From NCBI RefSeq assembly GCF_028551275.1, contig NZ_CP117025.1, positions 611,001-675,000 on the forward strand: a DNA stretch of 64,000 bases, given 5' to 3'. This document shows, one piece after another, positions 16,249-24,620 of the stretch; position 1 is the first letter of the stretch, and every line of letters begins with the position of its first letter. The notes beneath the pieces were generated by a model. It did no database searches, was not told where the DNA came from, and was given only the letters and a program-made list of their open reading frames with translations. The translations under genes were made by a program, and so were the position numbers. Origin of the DNA: Sphingomonas hankookensis (GTDB lineage: Bacteria > Pseudomonadota > Alphaproteobacteria > Sphingomonadales > Sphingomonadaceae).

Positions 16249-17052
16249 ATGTCGATCCCGCTGGCTATCCTGTTGTCCGCCGTGGCGATGACGCTGATCG
16301 TGGGCGTGCGCTATCTGCTTGCCTCGGCCGGTTTCGCCTTTGCCACGCGCGTGCGGCATCCGGGGCTGTATCGCGGCCTCGATCCGCAGATCGCCAAGGA
16401 GATTCGCTGGTCGCTGCTGTCCGCTGCCATTTACGGCATCCCCGCCGGCATCGTCGCCTGGGGGTGGCAGCATCGCGGCTGGACGGCGATCTACCGTGAC
16501 GTCGACGCGTACCCGTTATGGTATCTGCCGCTGTCGGTGCTGCTCTATCTCTTTGCGCACGACACCTGGTTCTATTGGACCCATCGCTGGATGCACCGGC
16601 CGAAATGGTTTCGCATCGCCCATGCCGTCCACCATGCCAGCCGCCCGCCGACCGCGTGGGCGGCGATGGCGTTTCACCCCATCGAGGCGCTGACCGGTGC
16701 TGTGGTAATTCCGCTACTCGTCTTCGTCATTCCGATTCATATCGGTGCACTGGCATTGGTGCTGACGACCATGACGGTTATGGGCGTCACCAACCACATG
16801 GGATGGGAAATGTTCCCCCGGTTCATGTGGGCGGGGCGATTGGGGGGCTGGCTGATTACCGCCAGCCATCATCAGAGGCATCATGAACGCTATGGCTGCA
16901 ATTTCGGGCTCTATTTCCGCTTCTGGGACCGGCTGTGCGGCACCGATGGCGGGCTTGGCGACTTCGAAAAAGAGCGCGCGCGCGCGGCGCGTCGCGCTGG
17001 CGGTGCTGGCGCTGGCGCTGTTGCCGGGGGCGATGCCGACCGGCACGCTTGA
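16249..17052 (+). CDS. Sterol desaturase / fatty-acid hydroxylase superfamily membrane protein
   Basis: A 267-residue di-iron membrane hydroxylase. Histidine clusters are H104, H112 and H116 (HDTWFYWTHRWMH), H125, H128 and H129 (HAVHH), a lone His in NHMGWEMFP, and SHHQRHHERYG near 208. Membrane helices lie near 5-25, 55-72, 90-103 and 140-180. This superfamily includes the CrtZ-type carotenoid hydroxylases, but this protein is longer and belongs to the sterol-desaturase branch. A role in modifying the carotenoid made next door is an inference. The last 35 residues are Ala/Gly/Arg-rich and lie over the start of the next gene in another frame. Confidence 0.85.
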   Translation: MSIPLAILLSAVAMTLIVGVRYLLASAGFAFATRVRHPGLYRGLDPQIAKEIRWSLLSAAIYGIPAGIVAWGWQHRGWTAIYRDVDAYPLWYLPLSVLLYLFAHDTWFYWTHRWMHRPKWFRIAHAVHHASRPPTAWAAMAFHPIEALTGAVVIPLLVFVIPIHIGALALVLTTMTVMGVTNHMGWEMFPRFMWAGRLGGWLITASHHQRHHERYGCNFGLYFRFWDRLCGTDGGLGDFEKERARAARRAGGAGAGAVAGGDADRHA

Positions 17053-17407
17053 CGTCCGGGTCAGCGACCTGCGTTCGACCAAGGGCGTGATCCGCCTCTG
17101 CCTGACCGCCGACCCCAAGAATTTTCCCGGCTGCACCGACGACCGCAACGCCGTCACCCGCACCTTCGCCGCCAATGCCGGCGGCGTGCGGATCGCGGGG
17201 CTGGGACGCGGCGACTATGCCGTGTCGGTGATCCATGACGAAAACAACAATGCGAAGCTCGACACCTTTGCCGGCATCCCGCGCGAAGGTTTCGGCTTTT
17301 CGCGCAATCCGGCGATCCGCTTCGGTCCGCCCAAGTTCAGCGCGGCGGAATTCCCGCTGGCGGGTGATGTAACCATGCAACAGGTACGGATTCGCTATCT
17401 GCTATAG
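16946..17407 (+). CDS. DUF2141 secreted protein
   Basis: A 153-residue protein started at the ATG at 16946 (MAGLATSKKSARARR, then VALAVLALALLPGAMP as a signal peptide). The mature part has the DUF2141 pattern: LDVRVSDLRSTKGVIRLCLT, YAVSVIHDENNNAKLDTF and GIPREGFGFSRNP. The function of the family is unknown. It overlaps the upstream hydroxylase by 107 bases in a different frame, and the two are plainly coupled. Confidence 0.85.
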   Translation: MAGLATSKKSARARRVALAVLALALLPGAMPTGTLDVRVSDLRSTKGVIRLCLTADPKNFPGCTDDRNAVTRTFAANAGGVRIAGLGRGDYAVSVIHDENNNAKLDTFAGIPREGFGFSRNPAIRFGPPKFSAAEFPLAGDVTMQQVRIRYLL

Positions 17408-17474
17408 TAGAAAGGACGGACCGAAGTCGGCAACGTAGCGTTACGCGGCTGTAATATTTGCCGGAGCTACGCCC

Positions 17475-18347
17475 TTGCGCGCCATTTTCGCCGCCGTCCT
17501 GACTGCCGCCGCCGCTGTTGCCGCCCCCGCCTTTGCGCAGGAAGCGGCCGGGCCGGCGGTGCCCGCCTCCGCCATGCCGAACGACGATACCGGCGGCGAT
17601 TTCTATGTCGTCGGGATCGGCGCGGCGGTGCTGCCCGATTATGAAGGGTCGGACGATTACGGCTTCACGCCGGTCCCCGCCGCCACCGGCCGGGTATCGG
17701 GGTTCAATTTCCTGCTGGCCGGCAACCGCGCCAGCGTCGACCTGATCCGCGACGGGGTCGGCCCGACCTGGGATTTCCAGGCGGGGCCGATCGCGGTGGT
17801 GAGCCTGAACCGCAACACGACCAAGGGCATCGACGATGCGCAGGTCCGTGCGCTGGGCAAGGTCGGCACCGCGATCGAACTGGGCGGTTATGTCGGCATC
17901 GGCAAGACCGGGGTCATCACCTCGCAGTTCGACCGGCTGTCGGCGTCGATCAGCTATCGCAAGGACGTGGCGGGCGGGCATGGCTCGACCGTGCTGGCAC
18001 CGACCGTGACCTATGTCACGCCGCTCAGCCTCAAGGCGATTGCCGGCATCTTCGTATCGGGCGAGCGCGTCGGCGAAGGCTATGCCGACAATTATTTCTC
18101 GATCACCCCGTCCCAGTCGTTCGCCAGCGGCCTGCCGGTCTACAATGCGCGGGGCGGGTGGAAGAACTGGACGCTCGGCGCGATCGGCGGCCATTCGATC
18201 AGCGGCGACCTGCGCTCGGGCTGGCAGCTGTTCGGCACGGTCGTCTATCGCAAGCTGCTCAACGACTTTGCCGACAGCCCGATCGTGGCGCGCAACGGGT
18301 CGAGCAACCAGTGGCTGGGCGCGGTGGGTGTGGCCTATAGCTTTTGA
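17475..18347 (+). CDS. MipA/OmpV family outer-membrane protein
   Basis: A 290-residue barrel with a signal peptide (AIFAAVLTAAAAVAAPAFAQ). The start is a TTG at 17475 with CCGGAG eight bases upstream. GDFYVVGIGAAVLPDYEGSD is the classic MipA/OmpV beginning, and the chain ends with an aromatic residue (VGVAYSF) as barrels do. Family members link murein enzymes to the outer membrane or respond to osmotic change; the exact role is unknown. It is 67 bases after the DUF2141 gene and may be in the same transcript. Confidence 0.9.
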   Translation: MRAIFAAVLTAAAAVAAPAFAQEAAGPAVPASAMPNDDTGGDFYVVGIGAAVLPDYEGSDDYGFTPVPAATGRVSGFNFLLAGNRASVDLIRDGVGPTWDFQAGPIAVVSLNRNTTKGIDDAQVRALGKVGTAIELGGYVGIGKTGVITSQFDRLSASISYRKDVAGGHGSTVLAPTVTYVTPLSLKAIAGIFVSGERVGEGYADNYFSITPSQSFASGLPVYNARGGWKNWTLGAIGGHSISGDLRSGWQLFGTVVYRKLLNDFADSPIVARNGSSNQWLGAVGVAYSF

Positions 18348-18377
18348 GGCAATGAGGGACCGATAGAACCCAGCTTC

Positions 18378-18460
18378 GTCACCCCGGACTTGATCCGGGG
18401 TCCCGCTTACTTTGCAACCGGGCAAGAGGAAGCGGGACCCCGGCTCAAGGCCGGGGTGAC
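18378..18460. repeat. Intergenic repeat family B, copy 4
   Basis: GTCACCCCGGACTTGATCC and CGGGGTCCCGCTTAC on the left, GGAAGCGGGACCCCGGCTCA and GGCCGGGGTGAC on the right. It lies between the convergent MipA-like gene and ppk2. Confidence 0.85.
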
Positions 18461-18479
18461 GGTGTATATGGGCTGAGCG

Positions 18480-19250
18480 TCAGCACGCCAGCCGGCCGTC
18501 GGTGATGGCGCTTTGGTCGAACAGGAACAGGATCTTCGGATCAGGCAGATCCTGTTCGTGGGCGATGGCGTCCGGGGCGATGCGGGCGACGACATGGGCG
18601 AGGGCGGCGATGCGGGCAGGCTTCTTGTGGTCGGCGCGGATGCAATGCCAGGGCGACAGCGCGGTGTGGGTGCGCGAGAGCATGCGGTCGCGCGCCGCGG
18701 AATAATCGTCCCACCGCTCCTGCGCCACCGCGTCGAGGTCCGAGACCTTGAGCTGCTTCAACGGATCGGTCCGCCGCGCGTCGAGCCGGGCCTTCTGCTC
18801 CTCGCGCGAGATGTCGAGCCAGAGTTTGACCAGGCGAATGCCGCTTTCGATCAGCATCCGTTCGAAATCGGGGGCGTCGCGCAGGAAGGATTCCTGTTCG
18901 GTCGCGGTCGAAAAGCCCATGACCGTCTCGACGCCCGCGCGATTATACCATGACCGGTTGAGGATCACGATCTCGCCCGCCGCCGGCAGATGCGCGACAT
19001 AGCGCTGGAAATACCATTGCGAGCGTTCGCGGTCGGACGGCTTGGGCAGCGCGACGATGCGGGTCGAGCGGGTCGAGAGATGCTCGACCATCCGCTTGAT
19101 CGTGCCGTCCTTGCCCGCGCCGTCGCGGCCTTCGAGCAGGATCACCACACGTTCGCCGCTCTTGGCTGCCGCGAGCTGGGTCTCCACCAGCGCCAGCTGC
19201 AACGCGTGCAGCCGCGATTCATAGACGTGCTTCTTCATCGCGCGCAGCAT
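18480..19250 (-). CDS. ppk2: Polyphosphate kinase 2 (PPK2)
   Basis: Transfers phosphate between polyphosphate and nucleotides. It has 256 residues when started at 19250; the ATG at 19238 (MKKHVYESRL) is an alternative. Walker A is LEGRDGAGKDGTIKR (about 39-53), Walker B is IVILNRSWYNRAGVE, and the lid is DPLKQLKVSDLDAVAQERW. A single-domain PPK2 of this size could be class I or III, and substrate choice (ADP, GDP or AMP) cannot be decided by eye. It is the last gene of the minus-strand locus that begins with the sigma factor at 28998, 38 bases after its neighbour. Confidence 0.93.
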   Translation of the reverse strand: MLRAMKKHVYESRLHALQLALVETQLAAAKSGERVVILLEGRDGAGKDGTIKRMVEHLSTRSTRIVALPKPSDRERSQWYFQRYVAHLPAAGEIVILNRSWYNRAGVETVMGFSTATEQESFLRDAPDFERMLIESGIRLVKLWLDISREEQKARLDARRTDPLKQLKVSDLDAVAQERWDDYSAARDRMLSRTHTALSPWHCIRADHKKPARIAALAHVVARIAPDAIAHEQDLPDPKILFLFDQSAITDGRLAC

Positions 19251-19288
19251 GACATGCGCGCCGTGCCGCCGAAAGCGGTTTGGCGCGC

Positions 19289-19903
19289 TCAGGCGGGGCG
19301 AACCGGCTGGCGCAGGATCGTGCGCAGCCGGGCGGGCGCGGTCCTGCGCGGGTCGCTCAGGTAGATTTCATGGTGCGGCCCGGCGAAGGTGAGGTTTAGG
19401 GCGGGCATGACCGTGTCGTGCAGGCGGTGCAGGACCGGTCCCTCTTCGTCATAGCTGCCGATGTGCAGAATCTGGAGCGAACGCCCTTCGGCCAGGGGTT
19501 CGAAGCGCAGCGAGGGCGGGCGGTCGTCGCGCTTTGCCAGCATCTTCGCGACCGCTTGCTCGAACAGGGCCGGTGTTACGAAGTCGGGCGCCATGATCAT
19601 GACCGTCCAGTGCCAGCGGTCCTTTTCGCGGCGGACGAAGCTGCCCGGATCGTCCGACCACCACAGCGCCTCCAGCGGCGGCACGACATAGTCGCGGCTG
19701 AGCGTCGCCTTTGCGGCGAACTTCATCGCATAGCTGACGCCGTAGAGCCATTCGACGGCAGTGCGATAGGCGGCGGCGGTGTTCGGATCGCCCGCACCGT
19801 CGACCTTCACGAACGTCATGGGCGGGACGACGATATCGGCGAAATCGCGTGTCGGCGGGTGGTAGAGGTCGCGAAACTGTCGCTTCAGATCGATCTTTTC
19901 CAT
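19289..19903 (-). CDS. GyrI-like small-molecule-binding domain protein
   Basis: A 204-residue protein started at the ATG at 19903 with an AGGAGC ribosome site. VVPPMTFVKVDGAGDPNTAAAY and RWHWTVMIMAPDFVT, then LQILHIGSYDEEGPVLHRLH and HEIYLSDPRRTAPARL, match the single-domain GyrI-like/SRPBCC-type ligand-binding proteins. Some relatives bind or hydrolyse hydrophobic small molecules. The HHEIYLSDP ending is typical of the family. It sits between the cytoplasmic hydrolase and ppk2 with short gaps, and its ligand is unknown. Confidence 0.82.
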   Translation of the reverse strand: MEKIDLKRQFRDLYHPPTRDFADIVVPPMTFVKVDGAGDPNTAAAYRTAVEWLYGVSYAMKFAAKATLSRDYVVPPLEALWWSDDPGSFVRREKDRWHWTVMIMAPDFVTPALFEQAVAKMLAKRDDRPPSLRFEPLAEGRSLQILHIGSYDEEGPVLHRLHDTVMPALNLTFAGPHHEIYLSDPRRTAPARLRTILRQPVRPA

Positions 19904-19920
19904 GGGTGCTCCTTCGGAGT

Positions 19921-20799
19921 TCACAGGCGATGTTCGACCAGGAAGAGGCCCAGTTCGACGCGGAAGCGGTCCTGCGCCTCGATCTGCGCCAGATGGCCGC
20001 AATCGGGCACGATCACGAGGCGCGCACGCGGCATCTGGGCGGCGGCGCGACGCGAATCGGCGGGGGCGACCAGGCGGTCGTTCGCGCCGTGGAAGAACAG
20101 GGTGGGGGCCGGGATCGACCCGACGCGGTCGCTCAGGTCGTTTCGCAGGTGGGTGGGCGCGAGCGACGCCTGGTTATAGCGCAGATAGGCGATGCCCGCC
20201 TGGTCGCGGGCCGCTTCCCGGACGAAGCGTTCTGCGATCCCGGGCGGCAGGGTCGCGGGATCGGCCACCATGCGGCGGATGAGCTGCCCGACATGGCGGT
20301 TGCCCCAGCGCACCAGCGGCAACAGCAGCGCGTCGGGCAACTGCGCCGCCGCCCATGCCAGCAGCTGCACGGCAGGATTGCGGACCCGCGGCGCAAGGCC
20401 GCCGGGCGCGACGAGGACGAGACCCGCGACCCGATCGGGCGAGCGCAGCGCGAGGTTCAGCGCGACATCGCCGCCCATCGACACCCCGGCGACGATGACG
20501 CGATCGACCCCGACGCGATCGAGTGCATCGCCGACGATATCCGCCATCGCCGCCGCGCTGCCCACCGGGTCGAGCGACAGGCTGGCGCCGAAGCCCGGCA
20601 GGTCGGGCGCGACGACCATCCGGTCGGCGGACAGGGGCCCGATCAGCCGCGCCCAGGCGATCGCGGCCCGGTCCATGCCGCCGCCATGGATCAGGACGAT
20701 CGGCAGGCGTGGACCAGCCTGTCCGGCGACGATGACGCCAACGGCACCGGCCCGCGTCGGCACGCGCCGGATCGGCAGCGAGCACGCGTCGCCGATCAT
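19921..20799 (-). CDS. Alpha/beta hydrolase (cytoplasmic)
   Basis: A 292-residue alpha/beta hydrolase started at the ATG at 20799 after GGTGAG. The oxyanion segment is VLIHGGGMDR, the nucleophile elbow GVSMGGD (Ser about 120), the acid is likely the Asp in FHGANDRLVAP, and the His is in DCGHLAQIEAQ. No signal peptide is visible, in contrast to the three hydrolases just upstream. The order suggests it processes a product brought in by the system. The exact reaction is unknown. Confidence 0.88.
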   Translation of the reverse strand: MIGDACSLPIRRVPTRAGAVGVIVAGQAGPRLPIVLIHGGGMDRAAIAWARLIGPLSADRMVVAPDLPGFGASLSLDPVGSAAAMADIVGDALDRVGVDRVIVAGVSMGGDVALNLALRSPDRVAGLVLVAPGGLAPRVRNPAVQLLAWAAAQLPDALLLPLVRWGNRHVGQLIRRMVADPATLPPGIAERFVREAARDQAGIAYLRYNQASLAPTHLRNDLSDRVGSIPAPTLFFHGANDRLVAPADSRRAAAQMPRARLVIVPDCGHLAQIEAQDRFRVELGLFLVEHRL

Positions 20800-20853
20800 C
20801 GTCGGCTCACCGGTTCGGCGCACCGACCGCGAGGCGGTGCGCCTGACGGATCA

Positions 20854-22203
20854 TCAGCGCAGCGTCGCATCGGGCTTGCGGCCCTGTTCGACCCATCCGC
20901 GCAGCGCGTTCCACGCGGCCAGCGTCTGCGTCTTGTCGAAGCCGCAATGGGTATAGCCCTCGATCCCGCCGATGGGCAGCAGGGCGCGGGTCGCAGGGAC
21001 GGTGAACTGGGTGAGCTTCGCGGTCCGCCCCGCCTTTGCCACCGCGGCGGCGAGCATCGCTTCCTGCGCATAGGGCACGAGCGAATCGATGCGGTTGTGG
21101 ATCGTCACCAACGGCGCGCCGATCCGGCCGGTGGCGGTGCGCCATTCGCGCAGATAGGCGAGCGCGCGCGGTGCCGCCGTCACCCGCTGGATATCGCGGT
21201 TCAGCGCGGCATTCTCCTCCGCCGACAGCGACGATGCGCGATAGGTTTTGCCGACATTGCCATGGAACCATCCACCGGCGGTCGCGGCCATGTCCTCGGC
21301 ACCCAGCGCGGCGGTGACCAGCGGATAGGCGAGCGAGGCAGCGTCATAGTCGAAGCCGCCGATCTCGGTGACGGCGCGCACGATCCGCGCCTCGCGGCCG
21401 TTCGGGTCCTTTTGTGCAGCGGTCCATAGCGCCAGCGGCGGCATGCCGACCTTGGCGATCTGACCGAAGACATAGGCCTGCGCGGCGGCATCGGGCGTGC
21501 CGGCGGGCGGCAGCGGCGAGACCGCGTCGCGGCGGACGTCGGCATTGCCGGGCAGCGCATAGGGCGTGCCCCGGGTCAGCACGGCATAGGCGAGGCGCAT
21601 GTCGATCAGCCGGCCGAGGATATCCTGCCAGCTGGCGACGACGCCGCAGCGCGCGAACCCGCCGGCGAACGCGGTCGGATAGCGTTCGAGCAGCGTGACC
21701 ACGATCCCGCCGCCCATCGAATCACCCATCGCATAGATGCGCTTGCCGCCCATCTGCGCCAGCAGGTCGCGCAGCCGGGCGGTGGCTTTCGTGCCCGCTT
21801 CGACGCCCAGCCCCGCCTTGGCATAGGCGCTGTGGCCGACGGCATAGCCCTGGCGATAGGCTTCGCCGAGCGCGCCGGTGCCCGGTCCCTTGTCGACCGG
21901 ATCGGGGGATACCGCGACCGGGGTGCCGGGGGTCGAATAGCCATGGGCGTAGAGCAGGCCGTCGCCCGACCACCCCTTGGGAAAGGCCAGCGCGAACTGG
22001 TTGCCGTCGAGCCGGCCGTTGATCGTCACGCCGCCGTCGGCGCGGGGCGTCGCGGTGACGTCGACGGCGCCCAGCCGCGTCGCCTGTGCCGTGAGCGTCT
22101 GCTGCCGCGCGGCGGGTGCGTCCTGCGCGGCGGCGGGCGGAATCGGGGCGGCCGCGAGCGCAGCACCGGCGAGGAGCAGGGACATCAGGGGAAAGGCGCG
22201 CAT
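20854..22203 (-). CDS. Secreted alpha/beta hydrolase, paralogue of the 23269-24609 protein
   Basis: A 449-residue protein with a signal peptide (MRAFPLMSLLLAGAALAAAPIPPAAAQ). The probable catalytic Ser is in YAMGDSMGGGIVV (about 165), the Asp in HNRIDSLVPYAQE and the His in IEGYTHCGFDKTQ. These match the same three positions in its neighbour, and the two share the overall layout (NPNGREARI versus NPQGPEARI, RGTPYALPG versus AGTPYALPG). I do not recognise a named enzyme family beyond alpha/beta hydrolase. It follows the middle esterase by 16 bases. Confidence 0.82.
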   Translation of the reverse strand: MRAFPLMSLLLAGAALAAAPIPPAAAQDAPAARQQTLTAQATRLGAVDVTATPRADGGVTINGRLDGNQFALAFPKGWSGDGLLYAHGYSTPGTPVAVSPDPVDKGPGTGALGEAYRQGYAVGHSAYAKAGLGVEAGTKATARLRDLLAQMGGKRIYAMGDSMGGGIVVTLLERYPTAFAGGFARCGVVASWQDILGRLIDMRLAYAVLTRGTPYALPGNADVRRDAVSPLPPAGTPDAAAQAYVFGQIAKVGMPPLALWTAAQKDPNGREARIVRAVTEIGGFDYDAASLAYPLVTAALGAEDMAATAGGWFHGNVGKTYRASSLSAEENAALNRDIQRVTAAPRALAYLREWRTATGRIGAPLVTIHNRIDSLVPYAQEAMLAAAVAKAGRTAKLTQFTVPATRALLPIGGIEGYTHCGFDKTQTLAAWNALRGWVEQGRKPDATLR

Positions 22204-22219
22204 CGGGCGTACTCCGTGT

Positions 22220-23272
22220 TTAACGAGGGCGGCGGCCGAGATGCCGGTCGAAGAAGCGGGCGACCAGGCGAAAGGCTTCGGTCGATTCGGGCATGTCGGG
22301 CCACATGAAGAAAGCGTGGGGCAGGCCGTCGAACAGTTGCAACTCGCTCGCCACGCCGGCAGCGGTCAGGCGGCGATGGGCGAGGGTCAGCGCGCTGACC
22401 GCGAAGTCGCGTCCGCCCGCCAGCAGCAGCGTCGGCGGCATCGCGTGGGTTTCGGTGTCCGAGCGCAGCGGATAGGCGGCAGGGTCGTCAGCCGCCACGC
22501 CCGCCATATAGGGGGTCGGCAAGGTCGCGGGCAGAACGGGCGTCGGCAACGCCTCTTCCCCGGTCATCGGCCCGGCCCAATGGGGGCTGTCGCCCGAATA
22601 GGGCGCGCCGGTGCCGCAAAAGGTCCCGATCGCGCCGGGGCGGGGCAGTCCGATGCGGCGGAGCCATGCGGTCGCCTGCGCGGTGATGACGCCGCCCGCC
22701 GAACAGCCATAGATGCCGATATTTTCCGGCCGATGCGTTTTGAGCAGGGCGCGATAGATCGCCGCCACATCCTGCGACGCCGCCGGATAGCGATGTTCGG
22801 GCGCCAGCCGATAGTCGAGCGTGACGACCCGCACCCGCATCGTCGCCGCGATCGGGATCGCCTCGACCAGCGCGCCGCTGCCCGATCCCCAGAGAAAGGC
22901 ACCGCCATGGACGTTGATAAGCACGCGACCGGCATTGCCGGGGGCGATGCCGGCCACCGGATCGACGATGGTGACGGGGACGCCCGCGATACGCTCCCGC
23001 CGTTCGCGCGTAGCGAAATGGCGGCGCATCTCGGCGCGGCGGCGGTCGTTCCATTGCTGGTAGAAGGCGCGTTGCTGCGCGAGGTCGCCGGCAATGGTCT
23101 TGGGCGCGGTTTCCGCCTGCATCCGCACCAGCACCGTGCGCGCCTCGTCGCTCAGCTGGCTGGACGGGGGCAGGGTGAAGGCGGGCACCGCCACCGATTG
23201 CGCCATCGCCGGTGCGCTCCCCAAGCCGATCAGGGCGATCGTCAAGTCGACAAGGAAGCGGTGCAGGGTCAT
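22220..23272 (-). CDS. Secreted HSL-type esterase/lipase (alpha/beta hydrolase 3)
   Basis: A 350-residue esterase started at the ATG at 23272, which overlaps the upstream stop (ATGA). Residues 1-25 are a signal peptide (FLVDLTIALIGLGSAPAMAQ). The HSL-family oxyanion motif HGGAF is in LINVHGGAFLWGSG, the nucleophile elbow is GCSAGGV, the Asp is in AGGRDFAVSA and the His in DGLPHAFFMW. DYRLAPEHRYPAA is a further signature. HSL-type esterases cut short acyl esters. It lies between the two paralogous hydrolases. Confidence 0.9.
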   Translation of the reverse strand: MTLHRFLVDLTIALIGLGSAPAMAQSVAVPAFTLPPSSQLSDEARTVLVRMQAETAPKTIAGDLAQQRAFYQQWNDRRRAEMRRHFATRERRERIAGVPVTIVDPVAGIAPGNAGRVLINVHGGAFLWGSGSGALVEAIPIAATMRVRVVTLDYRLAPEHRYPAASQDVAAIYRALLKTHRPENIGIYGCSAGGVITAQATAWLRRIGLPRPGAIGTFCGTGAPYSGDSPHWAGPMTGEEALPTPVLPATLPTPYMAGVAADDPAAYPLRSDTETHAMPPTLLLAGGRDFAVSALTLAHRRLTAAGVASELQLFDGLPHAFFMWPDMPESTEAFRLVARFFDRHLGRRPR

Positions 23273-24609
23273 CGTACCGCATCCGCCGCGGGCCGGCGCC
23301 CGGTGCGGACCCAGCTGCGCATCGCATCGAACGCGGCGATGTTCTGCGCGGGCGTGAACCCGCAATGGGTATAGCCGGTCAGCCCGCCGGGCAGCGGGAT
23401 CGTCGTCGGCGGCACCGCATATTGCGCCAGCCGCGCGCTGTTGCCGGCGGCGGCGGCGATCCGGCCCAGCCCCTGCGTCTGCGCGAACGGCACCAGCGAA
23501 TCGATCGTCTGGTGGACGGTGACCAGCGGGATACGGAACCGGCCCGTCGCCTCATGCCAGCGCCGGGCATAGGCGACCGCGCGCGGATCGGCATCATAGC
23601 GCTGCATCCGGCGGTTGAAGTCCGCCGCCTGCGCCGCATCCATTTCAGGCGGGGCATAGACGGTGTCGCGGTTGCCGATCGGCAGGCCGCCCATCGTCGC
23701 ACGGATATCGTCCATACCGAGCGCGGCGGACGAGATCGGTGCGCCCAGCGCCGCCGGGTCGGGCGCGAAGCCGCCGATCGCCGCCATCTGCCGGATGATG
23801 CGCGCTTCCGGTCCCTGCGGGTTCGCCTTCGCGGCGAGGAACAGCGCGAGGATCGGCGACAGCAGCTTCATCTTCTGCGCTTCGCGAAACGCCTCACCCG
23901 ATGTCGGATCGCCGGGGGGCGGCACGATCGGCAGCGCCGAGCGGGTCAGGTCCTTGCCGCCCGGCAACGCATAGGGCGTACCGGCGGTCAGCACGTCATA
24001 GGCGCCGCGCATGTCGGCCAGTTGCCGGAACATCGTCAGCCACCCCTGCGTCACGCCGCACATCGCGACCGCGCCGGAAAAGGCGTTGGGGTGGTTCTCG
24101 ATCAGCGACAGGACGATGTTGCCGCCCATCGACCCGCCTACCGCGTAGAAGCGCTTCGCCCCCAGCTTCGCCGCCAATGCGCGCAGCCGCATGGTGTTGC
24201 GGGTCGCCGTTTCGGTCGCGATGCCGTTCTTGTCGACCGCGGCGATGCCGCTGGCGATCCCCTGCGCATAGAGATGCTTGAACAGCCCGCCGCCGGGGTC
24301 CTTGGCCAACGGATCGGTGGGTACGCTGGGCGGCGTGCCCGGCAGAGCATAGCCCTGTCCGAACAGCACCGTCTCGCCGGTCCAGTTCGACGGGATCGTC
24401 AGGACGAAGCGGCGTCCCTCGACGCTGCCGTGCAGGATCATGCCGCCGCCGGGTGCCGCCGTCGCGGCGAGGGCGGTGGCGCCGGCCGCGCGTGCCTTTG
24501 CCTGCAAGGCAGTCTGGGCAGCGGTCGGCTGGAAGGTGGGTGGTGCCTGCCGGGCAATGCCGGTGCCGGCCAGCAGGGCGACGGGAAGGAGGATCGCGTG
24601 GCGCATCAT
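23269..24609 (-). CDS. Secreted alpha/beta hydrolase, paralogue of the 20854-22203 protein
   Basis: A 446-residue protein with a signal peptide (MMRHAILLPVALLAGTGIARQ); GAGGGGAG precedes the start, eleven bases after the receptor's stop. The likely Ser is in YAVGGSMGGNIVLSL, the Asp in HQTIDSLVPFAQT and the His in LTGYTHCGFTPAQ. GDPTSG and TAGTPYALPGGKDLTRS follow the same order as in the paralogue. The pair probably arose by duplication before or after the esterase between them was inserted. The substrate is unknown. Confidence 0.82.
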   Translation of the reverse strand: MMRHAILLPVALLAGTGIARQAPPTFQPTAAQTALQAKARAAGATALAATAAPGGGMILHGSVEGRRFVLTIPSNWTGETVLFGQGYALPGTPPSVPTDPLAKDPGGGLFKHLYAQGIASGIAAVDKNGIATETATRNTMRLRALAAKLGAKRFYAVGGSMGGNIVLSLIENHPNAFSGAVAMCGVTQGWLTMFRQLADMRGAYDVLTAGTPYALPGGKDLTRSALPIVPPPGDPTSGEAFREAQKMKLLSPILALFLAAKANPQGPEARIIRQMAAIGGFAPDPAALGAPISSAALGMDDIRATMGGLPIGNRDTVYAPPEMDAAQAADFNRRMQRYDADPRAVAYARRWHEATGRFRIPLVTVHQTIDSLVPFAQTQGLGRIAAAAGNSARLAQYAVPPTTIPLPGGLTGYTHCGFTPAQNIAAFDAMRSWVRTGRRPAADAVR

Positions 24610-24620
24610 GGCCGCTCCCC

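Noticed and set aside
16249..17052. Calling the hydroxylase crtZ
   Set aside because: It is about 100 residues longer than typical CrtZ, and the motif spacing is that of the sterol-desaturase group; the symbol was withheld.
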